A DNA stretch of 26,294 bases from Gallionella sp. GTDB lineage: Bacteria > Pseudomonadota > Gammaproteobacteria > Burkholderiales > Gallionellaceae. The stretch spans positions 1 to 26,294 of the forward strand of contig JAUSMR010000199.1 of NCBI GenBank assembly GCA_030645955.1, in the 5' to 3' direction. This document shows positions 8,501 to 17,495 of the stretch, piece by piece (positions within the stretch are counted from its first letter, which is position 1; every line of letters begins with the position of its first letter). The notes under the pieces are model-generated. The model saw nothing but the letters and a program-made list of their open reading frames with translations, ran no database searches and was not told where the DNA came from. The translations under genes and the position numbers were made by a program.

Positions 8501-9861
8501 CGAAAATACTTACGTAAGTATAGGAATGATGGGAGGTACAAAATCAGTGCTAGACTTAATACCGAACCCCAAATTACACCAGAAACACCTATTACCTGCA
8601 CAAGCCATATTGATAACATGATGTTTACGGAAGCCATCGCCACAGATGCTATCGTTTGAAATTTGATCACACCCAATCCATTCAGAAGTGCAGCAAAATT
8701 TCCTCCAAGAATTGTCAATAATGACCAGAAAAACAACCCAATCAACAAATCCCATGTTGGATTAATTTCTTTTCCAACCCATTGGCCAATAATCCAAGGC
8801 CCACAGACCAGTGTTAAAGCCGAAATCGGCACTGCAATAGCAGCGCTAAACTTTAATGATCTCGTGAATGATTTATAAATCCACTCCTTATCCCCCCGAA
8901 TCTTAGCCTCTGCGTAAGCTGGCCATAATGCGTTCAAAAATAGGCTCAGGATGATTGAGGGAATAGTAAATAATTTAAATGTCACCGCATAGACGGCTAC
9001 TGATTCTGGCCCTAAATAGTGAGCAATTATCAAATTGTCCGACTGAAATGCGACTAACCCAGATACCTGCAATACAAAAAACAGACCGCTTGTCCCTGCC
9101 AAATGCTTCACATCATGATACGAAAGATCTCTGAATTGTGGCCTTAAGTGTGGACTCTGTTTGATAAATAAATATAGGCCCGCAATAACCCCTGCGGCCG
9201 CCGGTGGCGCAATAGTAGCTACGGCAAGACTAGGAAGCCCCCCCTCAAAGTAAATCACCCCTAGTACCCACCCCAAACTTGCAATACTTGCAGTTGCTAG
9301 CCATAGATTAGCCACAAAGCCTTTTTGCAATCCCATCAATACTTTAATCGCCACCCCTGCTGGCATACTGATCGCGAACCAAATTACGACTACTGCAATC
9401 GTAGGAACCGCCTCCTTGTTAGCCAGATCAGAGCCAATATTAAGCAATTTCTCCCAGTGCACCAGTGGTTCGATCAAAAAAAACAACGCAATAATCAGTA
9501 AAGCAATTCCACTAAGAAGCAAAAGGCCAGCAGCAATTTTTTGCTTTATTCCCTGGTTATCATCCTTACCTTGTGCTGTTGCCACGGCATTCATCAGGCC
9601 ACTACCAATGCCTAAATCTGCAAAACTGAGCATCGCCACCACCGAACTAATTGTCATCCACAAACCAAATCTCTCGGTTCCTAAATAATTTAGCGTCAGC
9701 GGGATCATTGCAAATGAAATTACCGCTGCAAGCATCTTTGAGCCACCAGAGCTCAAAGTTGTTAATAAAATTTTGCGATGTCTTTCTTCAGCGCGCCCTT
9801 CTTGTGTGCTGACATCAAAAGGATTAAGCCGCAAATAGTGGATCAGACGAGTAAATCTCAT
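8497..9861 (-). CDS. wzx: Wzx flippase (polysaccharide transporter family)
   Basis: This 454-residue protein has about 12 hydrophobic segments, the usual number for Wzx/MATE-like flippases. The N-terminal transmembrane block (KMLAAVISFAMIPLTLNYLG, then GLWMTISSVVAMLSFADLGI) matches the O-antigen translocase family. It carries undecaprenyl-linked repeat units across the inner membrane before polymerisation by Wzy. A cytoplasmic N-terminal tail of about 35 residues precedes the first segment. The gene overlaps the downstream glycosyltransferase by 4 bases. Upstream are about 170 bases with only a doubtful small frame, so a secondary promoter or site could lie there. Confidence 0.93.
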   Translation of the reverse strand: MRFTRLIHYLRLNPFDVSTQEGRAEERHRKILLTTLSSGGSKMLAAVISFAMIPLTLNYLGTERFGLWMTISSVVAMLSFADLGIGSGLMNAVATAQGKDDNQGIKQKIAAGLLLLSGIALLIIALFFLIEPLVHWEKLLNIGSDLANKEAVPTIAVVVIWFAISMPAGVAIKVLMGLQKGFVANLWLATASIASLGWVLGVIYFEGGLPSLAVATIAPPAAAGVIAGLYLFIKQSPHLRPQFRDLSYHDVKHLAGTSGLFFVLQVSGLVAFQSDNLIIAHYLGPESVAVYAVTFKLFTIPSIILSLFLNALWPAYAEAKIRGDKEWIYKSFTRSLKFSAAIAVPISALTLVCGPWIIGQWVGKEINPTWDLLIGLFFWSLLTILGGNFAALLNGLGVIKFQTIASVAMASVNIMLSIWLVQVIGVSGVIWGSVLSLALILYLPSFLYLRKYFR

Positions 9862-9862
9862 A

Positions 9863-10033
9863 CTAATGACGGGTAACCAAAATTGAATTTAGCCTTACCA
9901 CACTACCCCAATCCCATTTCATCCAGAATGCGCTTCTACTGATGGTAAGCAGTGGCGATACATTAGCAATTTTATGGGTTACTAAAACAGCCTGAATCAT
10001 GCCTAGCATGAATAGAGAAATAACAGCTTTCAA
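9863..10033 (-). CDS. Possible 56-residue small protein or gene remnant
   Basis: A TTG codon overlapping the stop of the epimerase gene opens a frame that runs to TAG just before the wzx start. It encodes a hydrophobic beginning (MKAVISLFMLGMIQAVLV) followed by a short polar part rich in Trp, Ser and Arg. It fills most of the only sizeable gap between the sugar genes and the assembly genes. I do not recognise it and see no ribosome binding site other than coupling. It could be a genuine small membrane peptide, the tail of a lost gene, or chance. Confidence 0.25.
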   Translation of the reverse strand: MKAVISLFMLGMIQAVLVTHKIANVSPLLTISRSAFWMKWDWGSVVRLNSILVTRH

Positions 10034-10956
10034 GGCACGGCTCTCAAGTGCAAAATAAGTTGCGCTAAACCATCGCCCAATGCAACTGTTTCTTTCGCTG
10101 ACAATTCAGCTCGCATTCGTAGCGGTAGAGTTGAAGAATGCGGAACATCGCCAGCTCTGACGGATTCATGCATCACCTTAATAGGATGGCCCACGCAAGC
10201 AGCAAACATTTGAGCCATTTCCAGTAACGTGACACTATGCCCCGTAGCGACATTTATTAACCCGCACGCCGTCGATTGCAACGCAGCAACATTCACACGA
10301 GCCACATCTTCTACATAAATAAAATCTCGGTTTTGCAGTCCGTCACCAAACACAGTAAACGAGCTATCTTGTATCGCCAACGCCGCGAATTTGCTAATTA
10401 CACCGGAATAGGGTGAGCGCGGATCTTGACGCGGACCATATACGTTGAAATAACGTAGCCCCAGCGTAGAAACACCGTATAACTCGCCAAACAAATGTGC
10501 GTATTGATCAGTCACCAATTTTTCCAGACCGTAAGGCGACAACGGAGCAACCGGCGAATCTTCTGTCAATGGCAACACAACCGGCACGCCATACACAGCA
10601 GCACTAGACGCATGAACTACGCGCTGTACCCCCGCTAAACGTGCCGTATTCAGCACATTAAGATAGCCCGCCACATTGACTGAATGTGAATGCACTGGCT
10701 GTTGGATGGAAATTGGTACTGAAACTTGTGCGGCAAGATGCAAGACGTGCGTGATGCCTTGCATGCAACGGGCCACACAAGCACCATCCCGTACATCGCC
10801 GTGTACAAACTCCAGTGCAGCATGATGTTCTGGCAGATTTTCACGGCAGCCAGTACTTAGGTCATCTAACACTCGTACCCTCGCACCTATTTCCAATAAG
10901 GCTTCAACGCTATGAGAACCAATAAACCCTGCGCCACCTGTTACTAAAACAAACAA
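10030..10956 (-). CDS. NAD-dependent sugar epimerase (GalE/WbpP type)
   Basis: This 308-residue extended SDR has the NAD loop TGGAGFIGSH (residues 6-15), the catalytic region HASSAAVYG, the Tyr/Lys pair in YGLEK, and the substrate loop YFNVYGPRQDP followed by SPYSGVISKF, which is typical of WbpP/Gne UDP-HexNAc 4-epimerases. It probably supplies a UDP-galactose or UDP-GalNAc type donor. The start is TTG at 10956, supported by a strong ribosome binding site. The C-terminal part (about residues 250-308) matches the family only weakly. Exact substrate is uncertain between UDP-Glc/Gal and UDP-GlcNAc/GalNAc. Confidence 0.85.
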   Translation of the reverse strand: MFVLVTGGAGFIGSHSVEALLEIGARVRVLDDLSTGCRENLPEHHAALEFVHGDVRDGACVARCMQGITHVLHLAAQVSVPISIQQPVHSHSVNVAGYLNVLNTARLAGVQRVVHASSAAVYGVPVVLPLTEDSPVAPLSPYGLEKLVTDQYAHLFGELYGVSTLGLRYFNVYGPRQDPRSPYSGVISKFAALAIQDSSFTVFGDGLQNRDFIYVEDVARVNVAALQSTACGLINVATGHSVTLLEMAQMFAACVGHPIKVMHESVRAGDVPHSSTLPLRMRAELSAKETVALGDGLAQLILHLRAVP

Positions 10957-10960
10957 AGGT

Positions 10961-10967
10961 CTCTCCT
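10961..10967 (-). promoter_or_regulatory. Shine-Dalgarno site deciding a TTG start
   Basis: AGGAGAG on the minus strand lies 4 bases before the TTG codon at 10956. It is one of the best ribosome binding sites in the cluster and supports TTG as the start of the epimerase gene. Confidence 0.75.
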
Positions 10968-10996
10968 ATTACAATTCAAAATGGCTCGTATTTGAC

Positions 10997-12019
10997 TCAC
11001 GCGCAATTTCGCCCTACCCACTTCATCATTTTTTCCACACCCTCGCGACTACTCACCTTCGGTTGCCACCCCAGCAATTTGTTAGCTTTGGCAACGTCGG
11101 CCACGAACACTTTTTGGTCGCTTTCACGGGGAGGTAGCTTGTCATAGCTTAGCGTCACACCGGTGATGGATTCGAGCATGATGAACAATTCCACCAGCGA
11201 AAGGCTGGCATCTATTCCGCCGCCGATGTTGAAAGCATTACCTGATACCGTGTCTATTCTCGATAATGCGGCAAAGTAGAGACTCACAATATCCTCGGCG
11301 TGCAATACGTCTCGCACCTGCTTGCCGTTGCCCGAGATGGTGAATTTTTGCTTGCTGCCTTTGGCTGCCTCATTCGCCTTCTGGCAGAACCAGCCAATCC
11401 AACCTTGATCGTAGGTGGCGAATTGTCTGCCGCCGTACATCGAAGAATGGCGAAACACCACTGTCTTCAGTCCAAAAATGCGCGCGTAGTCCAGCATGTA
11501 TTGGTCTGCTGCGCCTTTGGAGCAGCCGTAAGGGGAATGAAAATCCAGGGTGATCTTTTCATCTAACCCGTTGGGATGCTGATCACAAACGTAGCGCGTA
11601 TCCGTTTCCGTATAGGTGAATTGCTCCAGATCACCATAGACTTTATTTGTCGAAGAATAGAGCACCGCTGTTTCGGGGCTGAATTGGCGCACTGCTTCGA
11701 GCAAGTTATGACTGCCCACCACGTTGATCTCGAAGTCTTTGCGCGGATCGGCAATCGAGGTGGTCATCGCCACTTGCCCGGCCAAATGGAAAATGGCATC
11801 CGGCTTGGTTTCATTGACGATGCGGGTGATGTCGTTCTGGTTGCGGATGTCCGCGTGTACAAAACGGAACTCCCCTTGGCTGCGCAACCAGTCTTGATTT
11901 TCCGTTGCGCCCAAGCGAAATAGATTGTCAAAGACGATCACTTCGTCGCCGCGTCGCAAGGCTTCAGCGGCTAAGTTGCTGCCTAGGAAGCCGCAACCTC
12001 CGGTAATAAGTAGTTTCAC
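10997..12019 (-). CDS. rfbE: CDP-paratose 2-epimerase (tyvelose epimerase)
   Basis: The 340-residue extended SDR begins [17 protein letters not shown]. It has the catalytic [10 protein letters not shown] and SPYGCSK (Tyr-x3-Lys) segments, and the block [19 protein letters not shown], which is diagnostic of RfbE/Tyv as known from Salmonella and Yersinia. Tyv inverts C2 of CDP-paratose to give CDP-tyvelose, a 3,6-dideoxyhexose. Its length matches the family (about 338). Its stop sits 40 bases before the GalE-like gene, and its ATG overlaps the stop of the adjacent reductase gene by 4 bases. The neighbouring CDP-dideoxyhexose genes support the assignment strongly. Confidence 0.9.
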   Translation of the reverse strand: MKLLITGGCGFLGSNLAAEALRRGDEVIVFDNLFRLGATENQDWLRSQGEFRFVHADIRNQNDITRIVNETKPDAIFHLAGQVAMTTSIADPRKDFEINVVGSHNLLEAVRQFSPETAVLYSSTNKVYGDLEQFTYTETDTRYVCDQHPNGLDEKITLDFHSPYGCSKGAADQYMLDYARIFGLKTVVFRHSSMYGGRQFATYDQGWIGWFCQKANEAAKGSKQKFTISGNGKQVRDVLHAEDIVSLYFAALSRIDTVSGNAFNIGGGIDASLSLVELFIMLESITGVTLSYDKLPPRESDQKVFVADVAKANKLLGWQPKVSSREGVEKMMKWVGRNCA

Positions 12020-12900
12020 GATGCTTTCCTTTCTTGGTCGATTGCTTGTTTTAATCCGGTTTCAAGATTGTAACGGCAATGCCAGCCCAATGCCGCCAAG
12101 CCAGATATGTCAGCCTCAGAATGCATCACCTCCCCTTCGCGATAAGGTAGTGCCCCAAAAACCAGATGTGTCTTGGACACAGCAAGGCGATGTACTGTCT
12201 CGACAAACTCCCTTATCGAAATGGCGTGTCCGCTTCCGACATCAAATTCCACGAATGGATTGGAAAATCTGTCCATTTTTTCCAGCAGCAGAAGATATGC
12301 GGAAACAACATCATCAATATAAATGAAATCGCGCTTTTGCTCGCCCAGCGTAAGCTTCAGTTCCGGGACGTTACCAAGGCAGCTTTTGATGGCATAACTA
12401 GAGAATTTAGTGTCGTCATCGTCCGGGCCATAGAAATGCTCGAGCCTGATATTCCCAAAACGTATCTTTTCATGCATTGAAAAGAACTTCCCCCACTGAA
12501 GAAGCTGATTTTTTGAAAGGGCATATAGGTTCAGATACTTATCCAGAACCGTATCGGTATTAAGAAACAACTGAACCCCCGCACGATTTCCCGCATCAAG
12601 CAATCGCAATGGGAATTCGGTATTGGCCGCAAAAATCTCACTCACGGATTCATTATTCCGCCCATAACAAGTAGCTGTATGAATAATGGCGTCTATTTTC
12701 CCACAATCACAAAAAAGATCGTCAAAATCGAGTCCCTCAATATCAAAAAAAACAATATCTGAGGCGATGGATTCAACCCTGCGTAGTGAGGATGATTTCC
12801 TCTTTAGGGCCACAACCTCATAGCCAACAGCCAACAAAGCTTTAGCCAAATGACTCCCTAAAAAGCCTGTTACACCAGTAATCAATACTCTTTTCTTCAT
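12016..12900 (-). CDS. rfbS: CDP-paratose synthase / CDP-abequose synthase-like reductase
   Basis: This 294-residue SDR shows [10 protein letters not shown] at the N-terminus, [19 protein letters not shown], a Tyr-x3-Lys pair in [16 protein letters not shown] and [15 protein letters not shown]. The arrangement closely recalls RfbJ/RfbS, the NADPH-dependent reductases that reduce C4 of CDP-3,6-dideoxy-4-ketoglucose to abequose or paratose. Because tyv lies immediately downstream with a 4-base overlap, paratose synthase (Prt/RfbS) is the better choice. Sequence alone cannot settle the stereochemistry of reduction. The upstream YerF-like gene ends 16 bases before this start. Confidence 0.75.
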   Translation of the reverse strand: MKKRVLITGVTGFLGSHLAKALLAVGYEVVALKRKSSSLRRVESIASDIVFFDIEGLDFDDLFCDCGKIDAIIHTATCYGRNNESVSEIFAANTEFPLRLLDAGNRAGVQLFLNTDTVLDKYLNLYALSKNQLLQWGKFFSMHEKIRFGNIRLEHFYGPDDDDTKFSSYAIKSCLGNVPELKLTLGEQKRDFIYIDDVVSAYLLLLEKMDRFSNPFVEFDVGSGHAISIREFVETVHRLAVSKTHLVFGALPYREGEVMHSEADISGLAALGWHCRYNLETGLKQAIDQERKAS

Positions 12901-12916
12901 CGGATTTTCAATATGC

Positions 12917-13852
12917 TTATAGCATTAACGGCGACAGAACTTTTCTGGACTCAATTAATAAGCCCTCAAACGAAGTCAAAGCAGGCTGATATCCAAAGTC
13001 AGCAGCACGGGTGTTGAGTGAGTAGTAGTAAGGTTTGCCACCGGTTGCATTTACGCTGGCGGTTACTTCGGTGATTTCATAGCGCAGCCCGAATTCTTCT
13101 TGCATGGCTATTAATAGACTCGGCTTATCGATGGGTGCTCGACTGTAACAATCGACCACCGCATTGGTGGCCGGCGCAGCAAGAAGAGCGTTGACCAATT
13201 GATGAAAATCGGATGGATGAAGGAAGTCGCGCACGATGTAATCTGGTGAAGTATTCAGCACCTCATGGTCGCGAATTGCGCGCAGAATATCGGTGATCAG
13301 AAAACGTGCCGAAAGATCCTGCGTGCGGCTGAAATAATTGAACACGCGTATATCGATGATGGGTAATTCGGGGCGTGAGCGATGCCTACATTCCGCATGG
13401 AGCTTGGCGACGCCATACCATTCGTGCGGTGCCAGATTATTTATTGCTACAACTGCGGGAGTATCTCGTGTGGCCGGCTCGTTGAAACTTGATCCGTAAG
13501 CAGCGCCACTACTCAAGAACAGATAGCGGCATGTTGGATGTACCCACAGGTATTCCAGTACCAATTCATCAAAACGCAGGGTGATATCAAAGATCGAATT
13601 GCCCATCGCCACCGCCTGCGCCGGGTTGCCAACCCCGACGAAGTTGATGACTGCGTCGAACTCTTGCTTGGCGAACCCGGCAAAATCATCTACCAGATAA
13701 CGCCCTGACAGTCCTACGGACGCCAGCCATTTCGTTACCTCATCTGGGCGGCGCGCAAATAAATACAGGTATTTTTCTTCCGCAGCGGCAAACGAGACGA
13801 TCAAGTCTCGGGCCATCTGGCTGGTTGCCCCTAGGATGGCTATTTTCATCAT
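12917..13852 (-). CDS. SDR-type sugar reductase, YerF candidate
   Basis: The 311-residue protein has a Rossmann loop GATSQMARDL (residues 8-17), a serine in FLSSGAAYG, a Tyr-x3-Lys pair in WYGVAKLHAE, and VFNYFSRTQDLSARFLI followed by IVRDFLHPSDF. These make it an NAD(P)-dependent extended SDR. It lies directly downstream of the YerE-like thiamine-diphosphate enzyme with a 12-base gap. In the yersiniose pathway of Yersinia pseudotuberculosis, YerF reduces the two-carbon branch added by YerE. I infer the same role from position; no motif proves it. Two ATG codons in tandem begin the gene. Confidence 0.65.
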   Translation of the reverse strand: MMKIAILGATSQMARDLIVSFAAAEEKYLYLFARRPDEVTKWLASVGLSGRYLVDDFAGFAKQEFDAVINFVGVGNPAQAVAMGNSIFDITLRFDELVLEYLWVHPTCRYLFLSSGAAYGSSFNEPATRDTPAVVAINNLAPHEWYGVAKLHAECRHRSRPELPIIDIRVFNYFSRTQDLSARFLITDILRAIRDHEVLNTSPDYIVRDFLHPSDFHQLVNALLAAPATNAVVDCYSRAPIDKPSLLIAMQEEFGLRYEITEVTASVNATGGKPYYYSLNTRAADFGYQPALTSFEGLLIESRKVLSPLML

Positions 13853-13864
13853 GTTGATTGTCGA

Positions 13865-15574
13865 TTAACCGTGCAGCTTGGGAAACTGCTCATCCAGCTT
13901 CGAACCGAAGGCCAAGCGTGGCCGACATTCCGTCGCGCCATCCATCATGACTTCAATAAGCAATGGGCCTTTGTGACCAACGATCAGAGGCAAGACACGA
14001 TCCATTTCTGCCGCGCTGGCGACTCGATGGGCCGCAATTCCATAGGCCACTGCAATATCAGTGAATGAGGGGCTGCTGTAGCCTTTCCGGGTCGATTGAT
14101 CCCGTCCATCGAAATACATATCCTGGAAATTCTTGACCATGCCTAAAACCGAGTTGTTCATGACGATGATGGTCAGATCCAATCCCAAACGATTAAGCGT
14201 GTCCAACTCCTGAATATTGATCTGCAGGCTACCGTCCCCGGTAATCACGACAACTTTTTTCTGGGACTGTATAGCTATCCCCAATGCTGTGGGTAAAGCA
14301 AACCCCATCGCGCCCATGCCGCCACTATAGTGAACGGCTTGATTGGGAGACAGGCGCAAGCTCTGCGCCGCCCACATCTGGTGATTGCCGACATCGCAAA
14401 CGTAATCGACGGGTTGGTTAGCCAAGATGTAATTCAGTTTTTTGAAAAGCTCACTGGGGCTGATCTCCCAGTCGGCATATTCATTAAGCTGCGCCCGGTC
14501 GCGTTGCATCGATAATTCGGACAACCAGTTTGTGTCCAGCTTTGGAAATACAGTCGCCCGGGGAGGGAATGTTTTAAAAAAGCTCTCAGTCGTTGCGCAG
14601 ATGTTCAGATCGGCCAGCACCCGATTACCCATCTGTGCGGGATCGATGTCTATCTGAACGATGCGCGCCTTGCGGGCAAAATCATCTACATCAGAACCTG
14701 TTTGCCGAACATCAAGTCGCGCGCCCACTACAATCAACAAATCGCAATTCTGTACTGCCCAATTGGCCTCACGATTGCCATAACTGCCGATCATGTTGAA
14801 GTAGTTATTGCGCGCGACCACTCGCTCATGGCCCATAAGTGTCGACACATATGGAATACCCAGCCTATCTGCTGCCAGCAGCCACTCATCCTTCGAATCG
14901 GCCCAGCGTGCACCGCCACCGATGCAGATCAATGGACGCTGGGCGTCTTTACACAGAGCCTCTAATTGCGTCAAATCCATTTGCCCTACTTCTGGACCGG
15001 TACAGATGTCCAAAGGTATGTTCAACCATTTTTCGACTAAGGCATCCGGAATGTCGGCTCGCTGAACATCGTTTGGAATATCTAGCAACACCGGTCCTTG
15101 GCGTCCGCTCAGTGTTATTGACAATGCCTTATGCAATTCCGGCAACAGATATTCAGGCTTATCCACTCTCACCGCGTATTTTGTCAAGGAGCGCACAACT
15201 TCTACGATTCCCAGCTCCTGAAAGCCTTGCTGCCTGACAGCCCGATCACCCTTGAGTTCTCGGGTGTTGACCTGCCCCGTGATGAATAAACAAGGTACGG
15301 AATCGAACCAGCAACTACCGATACCAGTGATCAAATTAGTTGCGCCCGGGCCACTGGTACCCATGGCCACAGCGATCGTTTTGCCTTGGGTATGCCTAGC
15401 CACACCTTCTGCAGCAAAGGCTGCGGATTGCTCGTGGTGCATTGAGACGATGTTGAACTGTCCTGATTCAGCAAAGCTATCGAGCAGGTGGGTGATCATT
15501 CCGCCCACGAGTTCAAAACAGGTTTGCACCCGATGGGCGATCAGATATTTGGCGAGTGCGTCAGAAGCCTTCAA
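13865..15574 (-). CDS. Thiamine-diphosphate-dependent enzyme, YerE-like acetaldehyde transferase
   Basis: This 569-residue protein has the acetolactate-synthase fold. The N-terminal Pyr domain holds the catalytic glutamate in HHEQSAAFAAEG (about residue 48), there is a central Rossmann domain, and the C-terminal PP domain carries the ThDP motif starting GDGSLQINIQEL and ending IIVMNN. Biosynthetic acetolactate synthase is the sequence relative, but no IlvN subunit gene is present and the gene sits among CDP-dideoxyhexose genes. YerE, which attaches a two-carbon unit from pyruvate to C4 of CDP-3,6-dideoxy-4-ketoglucose, is therefore the best match. The start is TTG at 15574 with AGGGA 6 bases upstream. 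Confidence 0.8.
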   Translation of the reverse strand: MKASDALAKYLIAHRVQTCFELVGGMITHLLDSFAESGQFNIVSMHHEQSAAFAAEGVARHTQGKTIAVAMGTSGPGATNLITGIGSCWFDSVPCLFITGQVNTRELKGDRAVRQQGFQELGIVEVVRSLTKYAVRVDKPEYLLPELHKALSITLSGRQGPVLLDIPNDVQRADIPDALVEKWLNIPLDICTGPEVGQMDLTQLEALCKDAQRPLICIGGGARWADSKDEWLLAADRLGIPYVSTLMGHERVVARNNYFNMIGSYGNREANWAVQNCDLLIVVGARLDVRQTGSDVDDFARKARIVQIDIDPAQMGNRVLADLNICATTESFFKTFPPRATVFPKLDTNWLSELSMQRDRAQLNEYADWEISPSELFKKLNYILANQPVDYVCDVGNHQMWAAQSLRLSPNQAVHYSGGMGAMGFALPTALGIAIQSQKKVVVITGDGSLQINIQELDTLNRLGLDLTIIVMNNSVLGMVKNFQDMYFDGRDQSTRKGYSSPSFTDIAVAYGIAAHRVASAAEMDRVLPLIVGHKGPLLIEVMMDGATECRPRLAFGSKLDEQFPKLHG

Positions 15575-15598
15575 AGCGTATCCCTGTATTCTTATGTT

Positions 15599-17278
15599 CT
15601 AGAAATTCACGCCAAAGAACGCTTCGATCTTCTCGACCACGAAACTCAGCATCTCTTCGCTCAGGCCGGGATACACGCCGATCCAGAGGGTGTCGTTCAT
15701 CACCTTGTCGGTATTGGTCAGCTCGCCGCTTATACGGTAAGTGCGTCCTTCGAAGTACGGCTGGCGCGTGAGGTTCCCCGCGAACAGCAGGCGTGTGCCG
15801 ATCTTGTATTGATCCAGATATTTCAACAGCTCGACCCGCGCAACCCCTGCCGATTCGCGCAGGGTGATCGGGAAGCCGAACCAGGATGGTTCGCTGCCTG
15901 CAGTCGCTTCCGGCAGGATCAAAAACTCTTCACAAGATTTCAGACGTTCTTTGAGGAACGCGAAGTTGTGTTTGCGCGCCTCTACGAAATCCGGCAACCG
16001 GTCCATCTGCGCCAGCGCACAGGCTGCCTGCATATCGGTGATCTTGAGGTTGTAGCCCAGGTGCGAATAGGTGTACTTGTGGTCATAACCGAATGGCAAC
16101 GAGCCTAACTGCTGGCCAAAGCGTTTGCCGCAGGTGTTATCACAACCCGGTCCACAGTAACAATCACGGCCCCAATCGCGGAAGGATTCGATGATAGTGC
16201 GCAGGTCGCGATCTTTGGTAAAAATCATGCCGCCCTCACCCATGGTGATGTGGTGTGCCGGGTAGAAACTGCATGTGGCGATATGGCCGAAGGTGCCGAC
16301 ATGCTGAGGTTTGCCTCTTTGCCCCTCTCCCTCACCCTCTCCCCGTGGGGGCGAGGGAATAGTTGTATCTGCGGATAGCGAGGGGGAATAGGTGGAACCG
16401 AGGGCATCGCAACAATCTTCGATGACCCACAGGTTGTGTTTGCGCGCCACGGCCATGACCGCATCCAGATCGAACGGGTTGCCCAGTGTGTGCGCGATCA
16501 TGATGGCGCGAGTGCGCTCGGTCACCGCAGCTTCGATCTTCTTCGGGTCGATGTTGTAGGTGGGGATGTCCACATCGACGAACACCGGCACCATGCCGTT
16601 CTGCAACATCGGGTTCACGGTGGTGGGGAAGCCTGCCGCAACGGTGATGACTTCATCACCCGGCTTCAAGGCGCGTGCGCCCAGCTTGTGCGAGGTCAGC
16701 GCGGTGAAAGCCAGCAGGTTGGCGGATGAACCGGAGGTGGTGGTCAACGCATAGGGTACGCCGACGAATTCGGCGAAGCGTTTTTCGAATGCTTCATTGA
16801 AGCGTCCGGTGGTAAGCCAGCCATCCAGGGAGGCTTCGACCATATTTTTCAGTTCACTCGCTCCGAGCACTTTACCGGAGGGGGGGATGACGCTCACACC
16901 AGATTGAAAAGGTTTGTCGCGGTACTTGAGCGCAGCAAGATTTGGGATGTCTAATGTGACCAGCCTGCGCAAAACACGTTCGTAACCTTTATCACTCAAT
17001 CGCGCAACCTGTTTTTCAATTCGACTGATGTGAAGATTAAAAGTCTTATCCACGCGCACATGACTTTGGTGCTTGAGTACCTCATCTGCAAAATCCGCCT
17101 GTTCAAGCGCAAAGCCCTGCGCTTCGGCGACAGATGTTTTGGTAATAAAAGCAATGCGCACATCATCGTTTTCATCCTTTCCGGACAATGCCAGCACGGG
17201 TCGTTTCTTTTTATTGCTCAGATCGCTAAACGGAAAGTGCGCACTGTAAATTGTGCCCGGTGTAATTTCAAAGGTCAT
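15599..17278 (-). CDS. rfbH: PemK/MazF-like toxin fused to CDP-4-keto-6-deoxyglucose 3-dehydrase (RfbH)
   Basis: The single 559-residue frame has two parts. Residues 1 to about 108 form a PemK/MazF-like domain: [19 protein letters not shown] holds the conserved Arg-Pro, followed by FITKTS. Residues from about 115 on are RfbH (DdhC/E1), a PMP and [2Fe-2S] enzyme that removes the C3 hydroxyl of CDP-4-keto-6-deoxyglucose: [35 protein letters not shown] with the His that replaces the usual PLP lysine, and four cluster cysteines in [11 protein letters not shown] (373, 375, 379, 383). The first 20-odd RfbH residues are missing. About 25 extra residues sit at 298-327 and derive from a repeat. The ATG at 17278 overlaps the antitoxin gene by 11 bases; a GTG start further upstream is less likely. 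Confidence 0.88.
   Translation of the reverse strand: MTFEITPGTIYSAHFPFSDLSNKKKRPVLALSGKDENDDVRIAFITKTSVAEAQGFALEQADFADEVLKHQSHVRVDKTFNLHISRIEKQVARLSDKGYERVLRRLVTLDIPNLAALKYRDKPFQSGVSVIPPSGKVLGASELKNMVEASLDGWLTTGRFNEAFEKRFAEFVGVPYALTTTSGSSANLLAFTALTSHKLGARALKPGDEVITVAAGFPTTVNPMLQNGMVPVFVDVDIPTYNIDPKKIEAAVTERTRAIMIAHTLGNPFDLDAVMAVARKHNLWVIEDCCDALGSTYSPSLSADTTIPSPPRGEGEGEGQRGKPQHVGTFGHIATCSFYPAHHITMGEGGMIFTKDRDLRTIIESFRDWGRDCYCGPGCDNTCGKRFGQQLGSLPFGYDHKYTYSHLGYNLKITDMQAACALAQMDRLPDFVEARKHNFAFLKERLKSCEEFLILPEATAGSEPSWFGFPITLRESAGVARVELLKYLDQYKIGTRLLFAGNLTRQPYFEGRTYRISGELTNTDKVMNDTLWIGVYPGLSEEMLSFVVEKIEAFFGVNF
16298..16387 (-). repeat. GC-rich palindromic repeat inserted in frame in rfbH
   Basis: This segment encodes [20 protein letters not shown] and about ten further residues between ALGSTY and [13 protein letters not shown]. 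Relatives have only about five residues there. The DNA core on the plus strand is a C-rich arm (CCCCTCTCCC, then CCCTCTCCCC) with a short inverted arm (GTGGGGGCGAGGG), matching the copies in ugd and in the accessory region. The open frame is kept through the insertion. Confidence 0.8.
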
Positions 17279-17495
17279 TCCAGCAATCCTCTTCTGCGCT
17301 GTTAAGAATATTATTGGCAAAGCCGCTTTCATCCATCAGCTGTGCCATAGCCAAACTTTCTTGTTGCGCTGTCATTTTTGAAGAAGAGCGCTGAAAAACG
17401 ATAACCTCAACCTCGTCGCCCATTTCGGGCGGGAGAACCAGATGAATGGTGTGGCTTGCATCTGCAGTAAGTTGTTGGCGAAGTATATTGCTCAT
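17268..17495 (-). CDS. Antitoxin partner of the PemK/MazF-like domain
   Basis: This 75-residue protein contains [18 protein letters not shown], then [20 protein letters not shown], and ends EEDCWNDL. That layout is typical of small antitoxins encoded just before PemK-like toxins. Its ATG overlaps the stop of rfbG in ATGA, and its own stop overlaps the toxin ATG by 11 bases, giving strict translational coupling. Its first eight residues (MSNILRQQ) look like the natural N-terminus of RfbH (remembered as NLREQI-type in Salmonella), so the antitoxin may now use the old rfbH start. No DNA-binding motif is obvious, so autoregulation is uncertain. Confidence 0.7.
   Translation of the reverse strand: MSNILRQQLTADASHTIHLVLPPEMGDEVEVIVFQRSSSKMTAQQESLAMAQLMDESGFANNILNSAEEDCWNDL

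Noticed and set aside
13865..15574. Ordinary acetolactate synthase (ilvB)
   Set aside because: No small-subunit gene, and the setting inside a CDP-dideoxyhexose operon fits YerE better; not fully excluded.
15488..16108. Plus-strand 206-codon frame over the RfbH/YerE junction
   Set aside because: Antisense to two recognised genes with no motif of its own.
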